Positions 1 to 7,775 are shown, numbered from the stretch's first letter. The stretch is DNA of 13,910 bases from an uncultured Oscillospiraceae bacterium (GCA_900548085.1 URJF01000028.1:1-13910), one strand, 5' to 3'. Translations and numbers: made by a program. Notes: generated by a model from the sequence alone, not told the origin.

Positions 1-1
1 C

Positions 2-2221
2 TTTATTGTGGCTATGATAGTGTTTGTATTTATGCCGATGCAGGAATATCACTATGTTATCAGAACCTCGGGAGACGGTGATACCTACGCTGATTTGCTG
101 TATAAGAATGTCCTTTCTATATTTACCACTTTAGGATATCAGGACAGAATATGGCTTAATATTTTAGCTGTTGCGGGCGGCGTTTTGTTTGCATTTTGTG
201 CTTTTTATTTCTTGAACAAAAAGAAAAGTGTGAATTTCTTTATGTCCACCGGCATAAACAGACGAACAATGTTTACAAACAGAGTGCTTTCATCGGCAAT
301 TATGATTGCTCTCACTACCGGGGTACCGCTCCTTATTGATACAATATTCAACATTTCCGCTTTTGGCCACGGGGCATATATGCTTGAGTTTGGATTCTTT
401 GCTTTTCTCAGTATGTTCTCCATGTTTATGTCAGGCTTTGCCATTATGAGTGTGGCTATGTGTATGTGTACTACTGTTATTGATGCGCTGTTCTCAGGTG
501 CGTTTCTGGTGGCTGCACCGTATGCTGTTGTTTATTCTGTTCAGGCTTTGCTCACCGACTTGCTGAGAGGATATGGTGACAATTCAGATTTGCTTTCCAA
601 GTGCGCTGTGTTTACTCCTCTTTTCTCCAGCTCAAAGCTGGGCAGCAGAGAATTTAGTGAGACATTATTTTACTCAATAAGCCAAATGAAAAAAACAAAT
701 GTCGCATATATTGACGGAGAATATGGTGAAAGCAGCTTTAACAGATTTCTTAATACAGACGGATATACACATATCGGTTATAAGTTTTTCTTCGGAGCGC
801 TGCTTTGGATTGCAGTCAGTGTTGTACTTCTCTTTGTGGCAAATTATTGTCTGAAGAAAAGGAAGGCAGAGAACACTGCCATAATCAGACGCAGCAAAGC
901 ATCCTCCATTGTTGTATCATATATTTTGGGTTTGGTAGCGGTAATTGCTGTGGGCGTACTGCTTATGTCTGCAAAAGAGCGAATTAATATCCCATCCGTC
1001 CTTATAGCACTCATTTGCGCTATAGTATTCTTCTTAGTATCTGCTGTAGTTCAGCTCGCAGCATACGCTGATATTAAAAAGCCAAAAACATATTTGGTTA
1101 CTGCAGCAGCAGGGACGATTATTCCGCTTGTGTTTGCACTCGTTTTGTCCTTCGGAGGATTTGGCTACACCACTTATGTTCCGGAGCTCAGCGAGGTGGA
1201 GAGCTGTACAGTTAATACTACAGATATGAATGCCTCATTCGGTCAGACATATTACGGTGACGTGGAGAATTTGAGCTTCTTCCATTACTATGATAACAAT
1301 AATATGTGTTCCGATTTCACCGACAAGGCAGATATAGAGCGTGTACTGAGAGCAGAAAAGGCAGCTCAAAAACGAGAGTTCTATAAGGGCTATTCAAACG
1401 CCACATTTGAGTTTAAGCTGAAAAACGGCAAGACTGTTACCCGTTCATTTGACGGTATAACAGAGGACGCCGTAAAAGCCTTGGCTAATTTGACTTCAAC
1501 TAAAGAAATGCAAAAGCAGGTGGAAAATCAATTTCTTGTTCCTGCCGAAGATATTGTTGAGACAAAGGACTATTATTCTGTAAACTACGATTACAGCTCC
1601 ACAAACGCTTCTATTACGCAGAGCAATGCCTATGCCTATGCCGCAGACGGAAAGCGATTTAAGATAGACAATACTTTAGAATTCAGAAAAGCACTTTTGG
1701 CAGATGTTAAGAAAGTCGGCTACTCACGGCAGTTCACCTCTGACCGAGAGCTGTTTGTTATTGGATTTGTTTCTACCGAGGCAAGTCCTGTTGACGGCGA
1801 TACAGATAAATTTGCAAATGACGAAAATATATTCGTGGCATACAGTATATATGACGATATGACCAATGTGCTGAATTATCTCAAAAAGGTCGGTGTATAT
1901 GATAAGGTTGTCGGCCACGATTGCACTAAGAATGTTGAGAGCGTAACCCTCGTCAGCGTAACTGACAAAACTTTGAGATCACAAGTCGGATTTTGGAACA
2001 CAAGATTCGTCGGCGGAATAACCTCAAGCAAAAATACAGACGCCATCGAAGTCAAAACAATAGAGCATAACGGCAATAAATATACGGACAATGAGAGTAT
2101 CTCCAAGTATATTAAAGCCAGCACCGTCGGTGGCTACTATCACGATGATGATATGATACTTATGATTAAGTATAAGTCGGGCAACACTGTATTGCGCTTG
2201 CTCCGTGCTGACAAGAAATAA
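2..2221 (+). CDS. ABC-2-like transporter permease with large C-terminal extracytoplasmic domain (5' end cut by window)
   Basis: This is the 3' part of a membrane permease gene. The frame is open to the left edge, so the GTG at base 8 is not necessarily the true start. Counting from that GTG, hydrophobic segments lie near residues 47-69, 92-115, 124-150, 155-182, 262-282, 299-320, 330-352 and 365-388. They are followed by about 350 mostly polar residues (390-737) with no further clear membrane span. After the first segment comes a Lys-rich stretch and then NFFMSTGINRRTMF, which resembles the cytoplasmic loop of ABC-2 type permeases (usually F..S.PI.R..LF). Clostridial permeases of about 700 residues with this architecture are common and pair with a separate ATPase, presumably encoded to the left. 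The substrate cannot be told. The gene ends in TAA at 2219-2221, right before a shared terminator. An FtsX/BceB-type permease is the alternative, but the loop motif fits ABC-2 better. Confidence 0.72.
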   Translation, partial: FIVAMIVFVFMPMQEYHYVIRTSGDGDTYADLLYKNVLSIFTTLGYQDRIWLNILAVAGGVLFAFCAFYFLNKKKSVNFFMSTGINRRTMFTNRVLSSAIMIALTTGVPLLIDTIFNISAFGHGAYMLEFGFFAFLSMFSMFMSGFAIMSVAMCMCTTVIDALFSGAFLVAAPYAVVYSVQALLTDLLRGYGDNSDLLSKCAVFTPLFSSSKLGSREFSETLFYSISQMKKTNVAYIDGEYGESSFNRFLNTDGYTHIGYKFFFGALLWIAVSVVLLFVANYCLKKRKAENTAIIRRSKASSIVVSYILGLVAVIAVGVLLMSAKERINIPSVLIALICAIVFFLVSAVVQLAAYADIKKPKTYLVTAAAGTIIPLVFALVLSFGGFGYTTYVPELSEVESCTVNTTDMNASFGQTYYGDVENLSFFHYYDNNNMCSDFTDKADIERVLRAEKAAQKREFYKGYSNATFEFKLKNGKTVTRSFDGITEDAVKALANLTSTKEMQKQVENQFLVPAEDIVETKDYYSVNYDYSSTNASITQSNAYAYAADGKRFKIDNTLEFRKALLADVKKVGYSRQFTSDRELFVIGFVSTEASPVDGDTDKFANDENIFVAYSIYDDMTNVLNYLKKVGVYDKVVGHDCTKNVESVTLVSVTDKTLRSQVGFWNTRFVGGITSSKNTDAIEVKTIEHNGNKYTDNESISKYIKASTVGGYYHDDDMILMIKYKSGNTVLRLLRADKK

Positions 2222-2236
2222 ATTTTTGAAAAAACT

Positions 2237-2266
2237 AACCTCCCGTAGATTCTTCTACAGGAGGTT
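2237..2266. terminator. Bidirectional Rho-independent terminator between convergent genes
   Basis: The arms AACCTCC (2237-2243) and GGAGGTT (2260-2266) pair. After one C/A mismatch, GTAGA (2245-2249) pairs with TCTAC (2254-2258) around a TTCT loop. On the plus strand the hairpin runs into TTGTTTATTTTT; on the minus strand it runs into AGTTTTTTC. It can therefore end both the plus-strand permease transcript and the minus-strand MATE transcript, whose stop codons lie on either side. Confidence 0.88.
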
Positions 2267-2270
2267 TTGT

Positions 2271-3635
2271 TTATTTTTCATTAAGTTTTTTCAGCGATTT
2301 GTTAAAGCCGAAGCTGAACATTATTACCGTAAAGATTACTGCAAGTGTGTCTGCCACCGGTTCAGCCGTATAGACCGCCATTGTCTTGTCTGCCAAAAAG
2401 TGCGGCAGTATGTATATCAGCGGTATCAGCAGTACAAACTTTCTCAGCACTGCTACTATAATGGAATACAGCGCATTGCCGGTGGATACAAAAGTCATTT
2501 GGCAGGCAATTTGGATCCCGAATATAAACAGTGCGCCGCAGTAAATTCGCAGTGCCTTTGCTGTAAAGGCCAACAACTCGCTGTCGTTAGTGAACATTCC
2601 GGCAAATATTTTTGGAAAAGATATTACACATATCCATAGAACAACTGAGTATATTACGCTGGTTATAAGTAGGAGTTTAAAACTCTTTTTTACTCTGTCG
2701 GTATTTTTTGCTCCGAAGTTGTAGCCGGTTATGGGTTGTGCGCCCTGAGCGAGACCTTGCAGCGGCAGCATAGCGAACTGCATTACGCTGGTCAGTATGG
2801 TCATAGCACCTACTGCAATATCTCCGCCGTATTTTATCAGAGAGGAATTAAAGCATACCGACACGATACACTCACTGCTTTGCATAATGAATGCCGACAG
2901 GCCCAATGCCAGACATGGCGGCATTAGTTTTAGTCCCGACAACAGCAATTCTTTTCTTATGTGCAGTATCGTTGATTTTCCGGTTAGGAATATGAGCACC
3001 CATATGCAAGATATACACTGTGATATTACTGTAGCGAGAGCTGCTCCCGTTACACCCATTTTCAGTCCGAAAATAAATATAGGGTCGAGTATAATGTTGC
3101 ATACTGCACCGATAAGTACGGTTATCATTCCTGTTTTCGCAAAGCCCTGTGCGGTAATAAATGCGTTCATACCCAATGTTATTTGGACAAAAATTGTACC
3201 GGTAGCATATATGTTCATATAGTCTGTTGCGTAGCCGATTGTGTTTTCGCTTCCACCGAAGGCTAAGAGTATGTTTCTGTTCCAAATCAGTATGACGGCA
3301 GTCAGCACTAATGATATTATTACTTGCATAGACAGACAGCCGCTTAGCAGTTTTTCGGCGGTTTTGTTGTCGCCCTTGCCCATAGAGATAGAGGCTCTCG
3401 GTGCACCGCCGGTTGATACAAATGCAGAAAACGCCGTTATTATCATAATCAGCGGCATACATACGCCGACACCTGTCAGTGCCATACTTCCGTTTCCGGG
3501 CATGTGACCGATGTATATTCTGTCCACTATGTTGTACAGCATATTCACCAGCTGTGCGATTACCGTAGGCACTGCCAGTTTAAACAGTAGTTTCCCAATA
3601 GGCTCCGTGCCCAAAAATTCTTTGTTGTTATCCAT
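2271..3635 (-). CDS. MATE family efflux transporter (MepA-like)
   Basis: This is a 454-residue multidrug and toxic compound extrusion (MATE) transporter of the inner membrane, a Na+- or H+-coupled antiporter that exports cationic drugs or metabolites. The protein is hydrophobic throughout, with about 12 expected membrane spans. It carries typical MATE sequence: an N-terminal LFKLAVPTVIAQLVNMLYNI, the helix 5-6 region with AFITAQGFAKTGM and NIILDPIFIFGLKMGVTGAA, and in the second half LQGLAQGAQPITGYNFGAKN. Its length matches the family (440-470). I start at the ATG at 3635 because AAGGGA lies six bases upstream. The in-frame ATG at 3665 has no ribosome binding site and sits in the loop of the mgtE terminator. 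It is the last gene of the minus-strand block, 48 bases after mgtE. I see no strong promoter of its own, so read-through or a promoter inside mgtE is likely. The substrate is unknown. Confidence 0.93.
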   Translation of the reverse strand: MDNNKEFLGTEPIGKLLFKLAVPTVIAQLVNMLYNIVDRIYIGHMPGNGSMALTGVGVCMPLIMIITAFSAFVSTGGAPRASISMGKGDNKTAEKLLSGCLSMQVIISLVLTAVILIWNRNILLAFGGSENTIGYATDYMNIYATGTIFVQITLGMNAFITAQGFAKTGMITVLIGAVCNIILDPIFIFGLKMGVTGAALATVISQCISCIWVLIFLTGKSTILHIRKELLLSGLKLMPPCLALGLSAFIMQSSECIVSVCFNSSLIKYGGDIAVGAMTILTSVMQFAMLPLQGLAQGAQPITGYNFGAKNTDRVKKSFKLLLITSVIYSVVLWICVISFPKIFAGMFTNDSELLAFTAKALRIYCGALFIFGIQIACQMTFVSTGNALYSIIVAVLRKFVLLIPLIYILPHFLADKTMAVYTAEPVADTLAVIFTVIMFSFGFNKSLKKLNEK

Positions 3636-3651
3636 ATATATTCCCTTGATT

Positions 3652-3681
3652 AAAACGGACGCCATAGTGACTGTCCGTTTT
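3652..3681 (-). terminator. Rho-independent terminator after mgtE
   Basis: A perfect 9-base inverted repeat is formed by AAAACGGAC at 3652-3660 and GTCCGTTTT at 3673-3681, with a 12-base loop. It begins two bases after the mgtE TGA (3684-3686). On the minus strand the second arm ends in TTTT and then AATC, so the U-tract is short and read-through into the MATE gene is plausible. The hairpin also holds the upstream ATG of the MATE frame in its loop. Confidence 0.7.
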
Positions 3682-3683
3682 TG

Positions 3684-5066
3684 TCAGTGTAGCTGTGGTA
3701 TGATTGTAGTGGATATGCCGAAGAATATCAGCAGTGATACTGCATCTACGATTGTTGTTATGAACGGAGAGGACATAACCGCAGGGTCAAATCCACACTT
3801 CTTTGCCAGCATAGGCAGTGTACAGCCTATCATTTTTGCAAAGATGATTTCTATTACAAGAGTCAAGCATATAGCCAGGTCAACTATCAGCGTTATTTCG
3901 CTGTTGCCCAGCAGCATCTTGTCTATCAGCAGGATTTTTACAAAATTGACCGCTGCCAAAGATATGCCGCAGATAAAGCCTACTCGTATTTCTTTCCACA
4001 AAACTTTAAAATAGTTTTTGAACTCAATTTCGCCCAAACTCATTGCACGAATTACGGTAACGCTTGCCTGTCCGCCCGAGTTACCTCCGGTATCCATCAG
4101 CATAGGTATGAATGCTGTCAGAATTGTCATAGCTGCCAGCTTATCCTCAAAACTGGATATGATTGAGCCGGTGAATGTTGCCGATACCATCAGCAGCAGT
4201 AACCAAGGGAAACGGCTCTTCCATGTCTCAAACACTGTGGTTTTTAGATAAGTCTTTTCGGTGGGGAGCATCGCATTCATCTTTTGGATATCCTCGGTGT
4301 TCTCCTCCTGCATAACGTCCATAGCGTCATCGATAGTGATGATGCCTACGAGCCTTTCTTCCATATCAACTACAGGCAGTGCAAGGAAATTATATTTATC
4401 CAGCTGTTGAGCCGCAATTTCCTGGTCGTCGAGAGTGTTGATATATATTACATTTGTCTCCATAAAATCGGAGATGTCGTCATCGTAGTCGTGGAGCAAA
4501 AGCTCCTTTACTGTAGTAACACCCAGTAGGTGACGGCTGTTGTCCGTAACATAGCAGGTGTAGATGGTTTCCTTGTCTACACCCGTACGCCTGATACGCT
4601 TAAAAGCGTCCTCTACGGTCATATCTTTTTTGAGGTCAACAAACTCAGGCGTCATAATAGAGCCGGCGGAGTCCTCCGGATATTTAAGAAGAGCGTTGAT
4701 AGATTTTCTTGTGTCTGTGTCGGTATTCTTGAGTATTCTTTTTACTACCGTTGCGGGCATTTCCTCGATAATGTCTACGGCATCATCCAGATATAGCTCA
4801 TCCAGCACATCTTTAAGTTCGTTATCCGAAAAGGCGTGAATTAACTCTTCTTGGGTATCGCCGTCCAGCTCGACAAAGGTGTCCGCCGCTTCTTCTTTAG
4901 CCAGCAGTCTGAAAAACAGCAGTCGTTGGCTGGTAGGAAAGCTATTGAATATTTCGGCTATATCCGCCGGATTTATAGTGGAGAGCATCTCTTTTATTTT
5001 CGCCAAGTCTCGTCGGCTGTACGCCGCCTCTATTTCTTGGACGATTTCTTCTACTTCGATATCCAA
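3684..5066 (-). CDS. mgtE: Magnesium transporter MgtE
   Basis: This is a Mg2+-selective, Mg2+-gated channel of the inner membrane that works as a homodimer. Numbering from the TTG start (460 residues), the order is: N-terminal superhelical MgtE_N domain (about 15-125), two CBS domains (about 135-200 and 205-262) that sense cytosolic Mg2+, a plug/linker helix (about 263-282) and five membrane helices (about 287-458). Diagnostic stretches are PEDSAGSIMTPEFV entering CBS1, DTGGNSGGQASVTVIRAMSL in the pore region, and DPAVMSSPFITTIVDAVSLL in the last helix. The Asp of TTIVDAV matches the conserved ion-coordinating acid of the family. The longest frame starts at GTG 5078, but that codon lies inside the near-perfect ribosome binding site AAGGTGGTGAT (5071-5081). 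The TTG at 5066, eight bases after the GGTGG core, is the better start. It is last in the rpe operon, so regulation by an adjacent M-box is not expected and none is seen. Confidence 0.96.
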   Translation of the reverse strand: MDIEVEEIVQEIEAAYSRRDLAKIKEMLSTINPADIAEIFNSFPTSQRLLFFRLLAKEEAADTFVELDGDTQEELIHAFSDNELKDVLDELYLDDAVDIIEEMPATVVKRILKNTDTDTRKSINALLKYPEDSAGSIMTPEFVDLKKDMTVEDAFKRIRRTGVDKETIYTCYVTDNSRHLLGVTTVKELLLHDYDDDISDFMETNVIYINTLDDQEIAAQQLDKYNFLALPVVDMEERLVGIITIDDAMDVMQEENTEDIQKMNAMLPTEKTYLKTTVFETWKSRFPWLLLLMVSATFTGSIISSFEDKLAAMTILTAFIPMLMDTGGNSGGQASVTVIRAMSLGEIEFKNYFKVLWKEIRVGFICGISLAAVNFVKILLIDKMLLGNSEITLIVDLAICLTLVIEIIFAKMIGCTLPMLAKKCGFDPAVMSSPFITTIVDAVSLLIFFGISTTIIPQLH

Positions 5067-5070
5067 AAAT

Positions 5071-5081
5071 ATCACCACCTT
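5071..5081 (-). promoter_or_regulatory. Strong ribosome binding site that sets the mgtE start at TTG 5066
   Basis: The minus strand reads AAGGTGGTGAT here, matching the ideal AAGGAGGTGAT at ten of eleven bases. The two in-frame GTG codons (5078 and 5075) lie within this site and cannot be served by it. The TTG at 5066 is eight bases after the GGTGG core, a usual spacing. Confidence 0.75.
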
Positions 5082-5098
5082 GATTAAATTTCTTCGTT

Positions 5099-5941
5099 TT
5101 ATACTATGTCAAAAAACTCTTTCTCTTCCTCGTCGTCAACCTTTACCGTCAATCTTTTTGCGAGGATAACAAAAAGACAAATTATTGCTATTCCGCACAC
5201 GGTGCTGACTATTGAAATAAAGAAAATCGGCTTTTGATAGAACAGTTCACCCTCTACTATTGATTTAAAATGGGGGCTTTTCATTTCTTCCTCTACTTCG
5301 GCAGAGGTTTTGTTTATTCGCTTAATCTTCAGATTGTACAGTTTTACGGTTGAGTCCGACGCAGTCACTGTCAGAGTGATAGTCGGTTCTTGATTGTCAG
5401 TCAGTGTTATTTCGGCAGGTGCATCACAGTGTGCACCCACATCCTGAGTGACAGCAGTCAGCTTGATTGATGTCAGGTCATTTGGTACATACAGTTTGTA
5501 GTCTGTGTCCTTGTCATTGAGCTTCGGATATACTTCTCCGAGATAGCAGTCTATAGAGGTGAGATTGTTGTTTGAGTTTTTTTCATACTGCTCAGCATTG
5601 GAGTAGTCAAAGGTATATACCGTACTGCCTCCGTCAAATTCGAGAGTAAGGATTATTCCGTTTTGTCTCTTTGATTCGTCCTGAGAATATGTTACAAACA
5701 GCTTTGCACTGCCGTTTATTTTGTAGTCCTTGAGCGTAGGAGTAAGGTTAGGGTTGCTCAGAGTTATTGTATATCTTGATTTTGTAGGCAAAAATTTTTC
5801 ATTTATTTTTGCGTTGTTGAATGATACTTCGGTAACGGTAGGGGCTTCAATTGTTTCCAGCTCCTGTGCCATAGCGCTAAGTGGTGCCGATACCATTATC
5901 ATTACCAAAATCACTGCGGCAAACTTTATTATTTTTTTCAT
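5099..5941 (-). CDS. Secreted, C-terminally membrane-anchored protein with cadherin-like beta-sandwich domain
   Basis: I cannot assign a function to this 280-residue protein. It has a clear signal peptide (MKKIIKF, then a hydrophobic core, with probable cleavage after SAMA near residue 25). Two beta-rich extracytoplasmic regions follow, about 33-112 and 127-208. The second resembles the bacterial cadherin-like beta-sandwich family (Pfam PF12733): it opens with LTSIDCYLGEVYPKLNDKDT, continues with YKLYVPNDLTSIKLTAV, and ends with VKLYNLKIKR. A single membrane helix at about 238-261 is followed by a short acidic cytoplasmic tail rich in Asp and Glu. Topology is therefore type I: the bulk outside, the tail inside. 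Cys132 and Cys172 are both extracytoplasmic and could pair. The ATG at 5941 is preceded by AAAGGAG with good spacing. It lies 19 bases after the glycosidase-like gene and 32 bases before the mgtE start, so all are likely one transcript. Binding of a wall polymer or a partner protein is a guess. Confidence 0.85.
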   Translation of the reverse strand: MKKIIKFAAVILVMIMVSAPLSAMAQELETIEAPTVTEVSFNNAKINEKFLPTKSRYTITLSNPNLTPTLKDYKINGSAKLFVTYSQDESKRQNGIILTLEFDGGSTVYTFDYSNAEQYEKNSNNNLTSIDCYLGEVYPKLNDKDTDYKLYVPNDLTSIKLTAVTQDVGAHCDAPAEITLTDNQEPTITLTVTASDSTVKLYNLKIKRINKTSAEVEEEMKSPHFKSIVEGELFYQKPIFFISIVSTVCGIAIICLFVILAKRLTVKVDDEEEKEFFDIV

Positions 5942-5960
5942 AAGATTTGCTCCTTTGATA

Positions 5961-7052
5961 TTACAATATAAAGTTTGTTACGTTGTTCTGTGTAAGCTGT
6001 TCCAGCACTCTCTTGCTGTCGATGTCTGTGTTTATATAGTATATTTGGTTAGACTTCAGCTTTTTAAACTGCTTTATTTCTTTAGTGAGGGCACTGTTTG
6101 TGATTTTTCCGCTTTCACCGTCCCTGCCGGTGAGAGAAATATCCATCTCTTGTAAAATTTTTACCTTGTTGCCCAAATCCTTCGTGAGCTTTGCGGCGAT
6201 TGTATCAAAGCCGTCGTTGTATGATGAGCTTATATCTGTTGGCAGGTCGTAATCGGTCAGTACAAATACTGTTATTCCGTAGGAATACAACTCCTGTATA
6301 ATGTCCTTGATATAAGAGTAGGTTTCGTCGCTGTTGGGGTTTAGATATGTGTTGTTGTCTTTGTCGGTATAGTATTTGTCACCCTGTTTCAGTGCCATGT
6401 CCGCCGACTGCGATGGTACTACATTGTCCTTGTAGCAGCTTATTCTCGCAACGGTGAGTATGTCGTTTTCGCTCAGCTTTTGGACTGATTGCTTTGTGGC
6501 GGTAGAGTTATTGCTGATTGCGCCAAAGGTGTCGATGCTCGCAAGAGATGAGGCGTAACCTATTGTGCCGTCGCTCCGCTTTGCATCAAAGGTGATGCTG
6601 TTGTAGCCGTTTTCTTGGACATTTGATATTACTGAGTCCAGCATAACCGAGTTGTCGAGACTGACCGACTCCACCTTAGAGGACATAATATTCAGTGACA
6701 GATCCGACATATCTGCATTGTCGTTTTCGTCATTCTCGGCTATTGATTCAGCCGGCTCGGCGTGACGAGTCATATATACATCTGTGCCTATGTAGCCCAC
6801 GCAGATTAGTACCGCTGCCATAATGATTGATATGATTGTATTTATTTTTTTCTTTTTTTGAGCTTTTGCCTTAGCTTTGTCATCGTATGCCGGTCGTTTG
6901 GTTGCGGCATATTTGTCGCTGTAGTTTCCGTCATAAATGTATTTGTCGGCAAAATCTATTTGGCGACCGGTCGGTGTTTCGGTCCATTTTTGGTCACGAT
7001 TTTTGTTGTCAAAAAAACCGCTTTTCCTTTTTTTGTCCTTTTTTCTTTTCAT
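5961..7052 (-). CDS. Membrane-anchored putative glycosidase-like (DUF4015-type) protein
   Basis: This 363-residue protein begins with a very basic cytoplasmic segment (residues 1-70, many Lys/Arg). One membrane helix follows (about 71-91), then an acidic linker and an extracytoplasmic domain from about residue 130. That domain carries NGYNSITFDAKRSDGTIGYA, then ILTVARISCYKD, a KYYTDKDNNTYLNPNSDETY stretch, and YIKDIIQELYSYGITVFVLT with DYD after it. This order resembles the putative glycoside hydrolase family DUF4015, a predicted TIM barrel: a VKD..G.I.Y strand, an A.R...F.D strand, a W.DP.....W.Y stretch, then E....G.D.I..DY. The match is from memory of the family pattern and is only moderate. 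Asp267/Asp269 would be in the position of the family's conserved acidic strand end. The ATG at 7052 is 8 bases after the rpe stop, with only a weak AAGTGAT upstream, which suggests translational coupling to rpe. A carbohydrate-binding or pseudo-enzyme role is equally possible. Confidence 0.8.
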   Translation of the reverse strand: MKRKKDKKRKSGFFDNKNRDQKWTETPTGRQIDFADKYIYDGNYSDKYAATKRPAYDDKAKAKAQKKKKINTIISIIMAAVLICVGYIGTDVYMTRHAEPAESIAENDENDNADMSDLSLNIMSSKVESVSLDNSVMLDSVISNVQENGYNSITFDAKRSDGTIGYASSLASIDTFGAISNNSTATKQSVQKLSENDILTVARISCYKDNVVPSQSADMALKQGDKYYTDKDNNTYLNPNSDETYSYIKDIIQELYSYGITVFVLTDYDLPTDISSSYNDGFDTIAAKLTKDLGNKVKILQEMDISLTGRDGESGKITNSALTKEIKQFKKLKSNQIYYINTDIDSKRVLEQLTQNNVTNFIL

Positions 7053-7060
7053 ACTATCAC

Positions 7061-7708
7061 TTATTTTACGCTGAGGGCGTTTTTCTTGAGAAGATTTATT
7101 GTTTCCTCCGGATTTTCGCTCTTAAATACTGCCGAACCTGCCACAAATACATTCGCACCTGCTTTTGAGGCGATTTTTATTGTGTCAGCGTTGATTCCGC
7201 CGTCTACCTCGATGTCAATGTCTTTGTTTATGCTGCGCAGCTTTTCAATCTTTGACATAGTGCTCTCCATAAAACTTTGACCGCCGAATCCGGGCTCAAC
7301 AGTCATAACGAGAACCATTGACAGCTTGTCTAAATAGGGGATAACAGTCTCTGCGTCGGTGTTAGGCTTTATTGCCAGAGCTGCTTTTTTGCCGAGAGAA
7401 ATTATTTTGTCGACGGTTTCTTCCGTGTCGCTGTCACTCTCTATATGAAAGCAGATTATGTCTGCTCCTGCCTTTGCAAAGTCCTCGACATATTTCAGTG
7501 GCTCACTTATCATAAGATGCACATCAAACGGAATGTCACACACTTTTTTTATTGAGCTCACTACCGGCGAGCCGATGGATATATTAGGTACGAAATGACC
7601 GTCCATTACATCTATGTGTATCATTTCTGCGGCAGAGCACTTTTTGAGCTCTTGCTCCAAATTTGCATAATCGCTTGCTAATATAGATGGCGAAATCTTG
7701 ATTTCCAT
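7061..7708 (-). CDS. rpe: Ribulose-phosphate 3-epimerase
   Basis: This cytoplasmic enzyme interconverts D-ribulose 5-phosphate and D-xylulose 5-phosphate in the pentose phosphate pathway. It is a metal-dependent TIM barrel. From the chosen start (215 residues) the family signatures are KISPSILASDYANL at the N terminus, MIHIDVMDGHFVPN (His31 and Asp33, metal and catalytic), FDVHLMI (His64), the flexible loop VEPGFGGQSF, and IEVDGGIN (Asp169, the second catalytic acid). The phosphate site is near AGSAVF. Length is normal for the family. I prefer the ATG at 7708, which has GGAGAGGTG upstream. The in-frame ATG at 7726 would lie almost at the predicted transcription start of the promoter at 7740-7768. 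It is the first gene of a four-gene operon with two envelope proteins and mgtE. In many Firmicutes rpe instead sits near rsgA and prkC; neither is seen here. Confidence 0.97.
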   Translation of the reverse strand: MEIKISPSILASDYANLEQELKKCSAAEMIHIDVMDGHFVPNISIGSPVVSSIKKVCDIPFDVHLMISEPLKYVEDFAKAGADIICFHIESDSDTEETVDKIISLGKKAALAIKPNTDAETVIPYLDKLSMVLVMTVEPGFGGQSFMESTMSKIEKLRSINKDIDIEVDGGINADTIKIASKAGANVFVAGSAVFKSENPEETINLLKKNALSVK

Positions 7709-7739
7709 ACTGGCACACCTCTCCATTTTTTGTTATACT

Positions 7740-7768
7740 ATTATACTATTATTACAGTGGTAAATCAA
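7740..7768 (-). promoter_or_regulatory. Sigma-A-type promoter of the rpe operon
   Basis: On the minus strand, TTGATT (7763-7768) and a perfect TATAAT (7740-7745) are separated by 17 bases. Transcription would start near 7733, about 25 bases before the rpe ATG at 7708. It sits just downstream of the LCP gene's terminator, which supports a new transcription unit starting here. Confidence 0.75.
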
Positions 7769-7775
7769 GTAAAAA

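Noticed and set aside
2205..2639. Plus-strand open frame of 144 residues starting at the end of the permease gene
   Set aside because: It runs through the bidirectional terminator and antisense to the MATE gene, and its product is rich in Cys, Tyr, Arg and His with no recognisable domain.
2872..3462. A 196-residue minus-strand open frame within the MATE gene
   Set aside because: It overlaps the MATE frame completely. Its composition (many Arg, Tyr, Cys and His) is that of an out-of-frame translation, and it matches no family I know.
5067..5098. M-box (Mg2+-sensing) riboswitch before mgtE
   Set aside because: Only 32 bases separate the upstream stop codon from the mgtE start, too short for an M-box. 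mgtE is internal to an operon.
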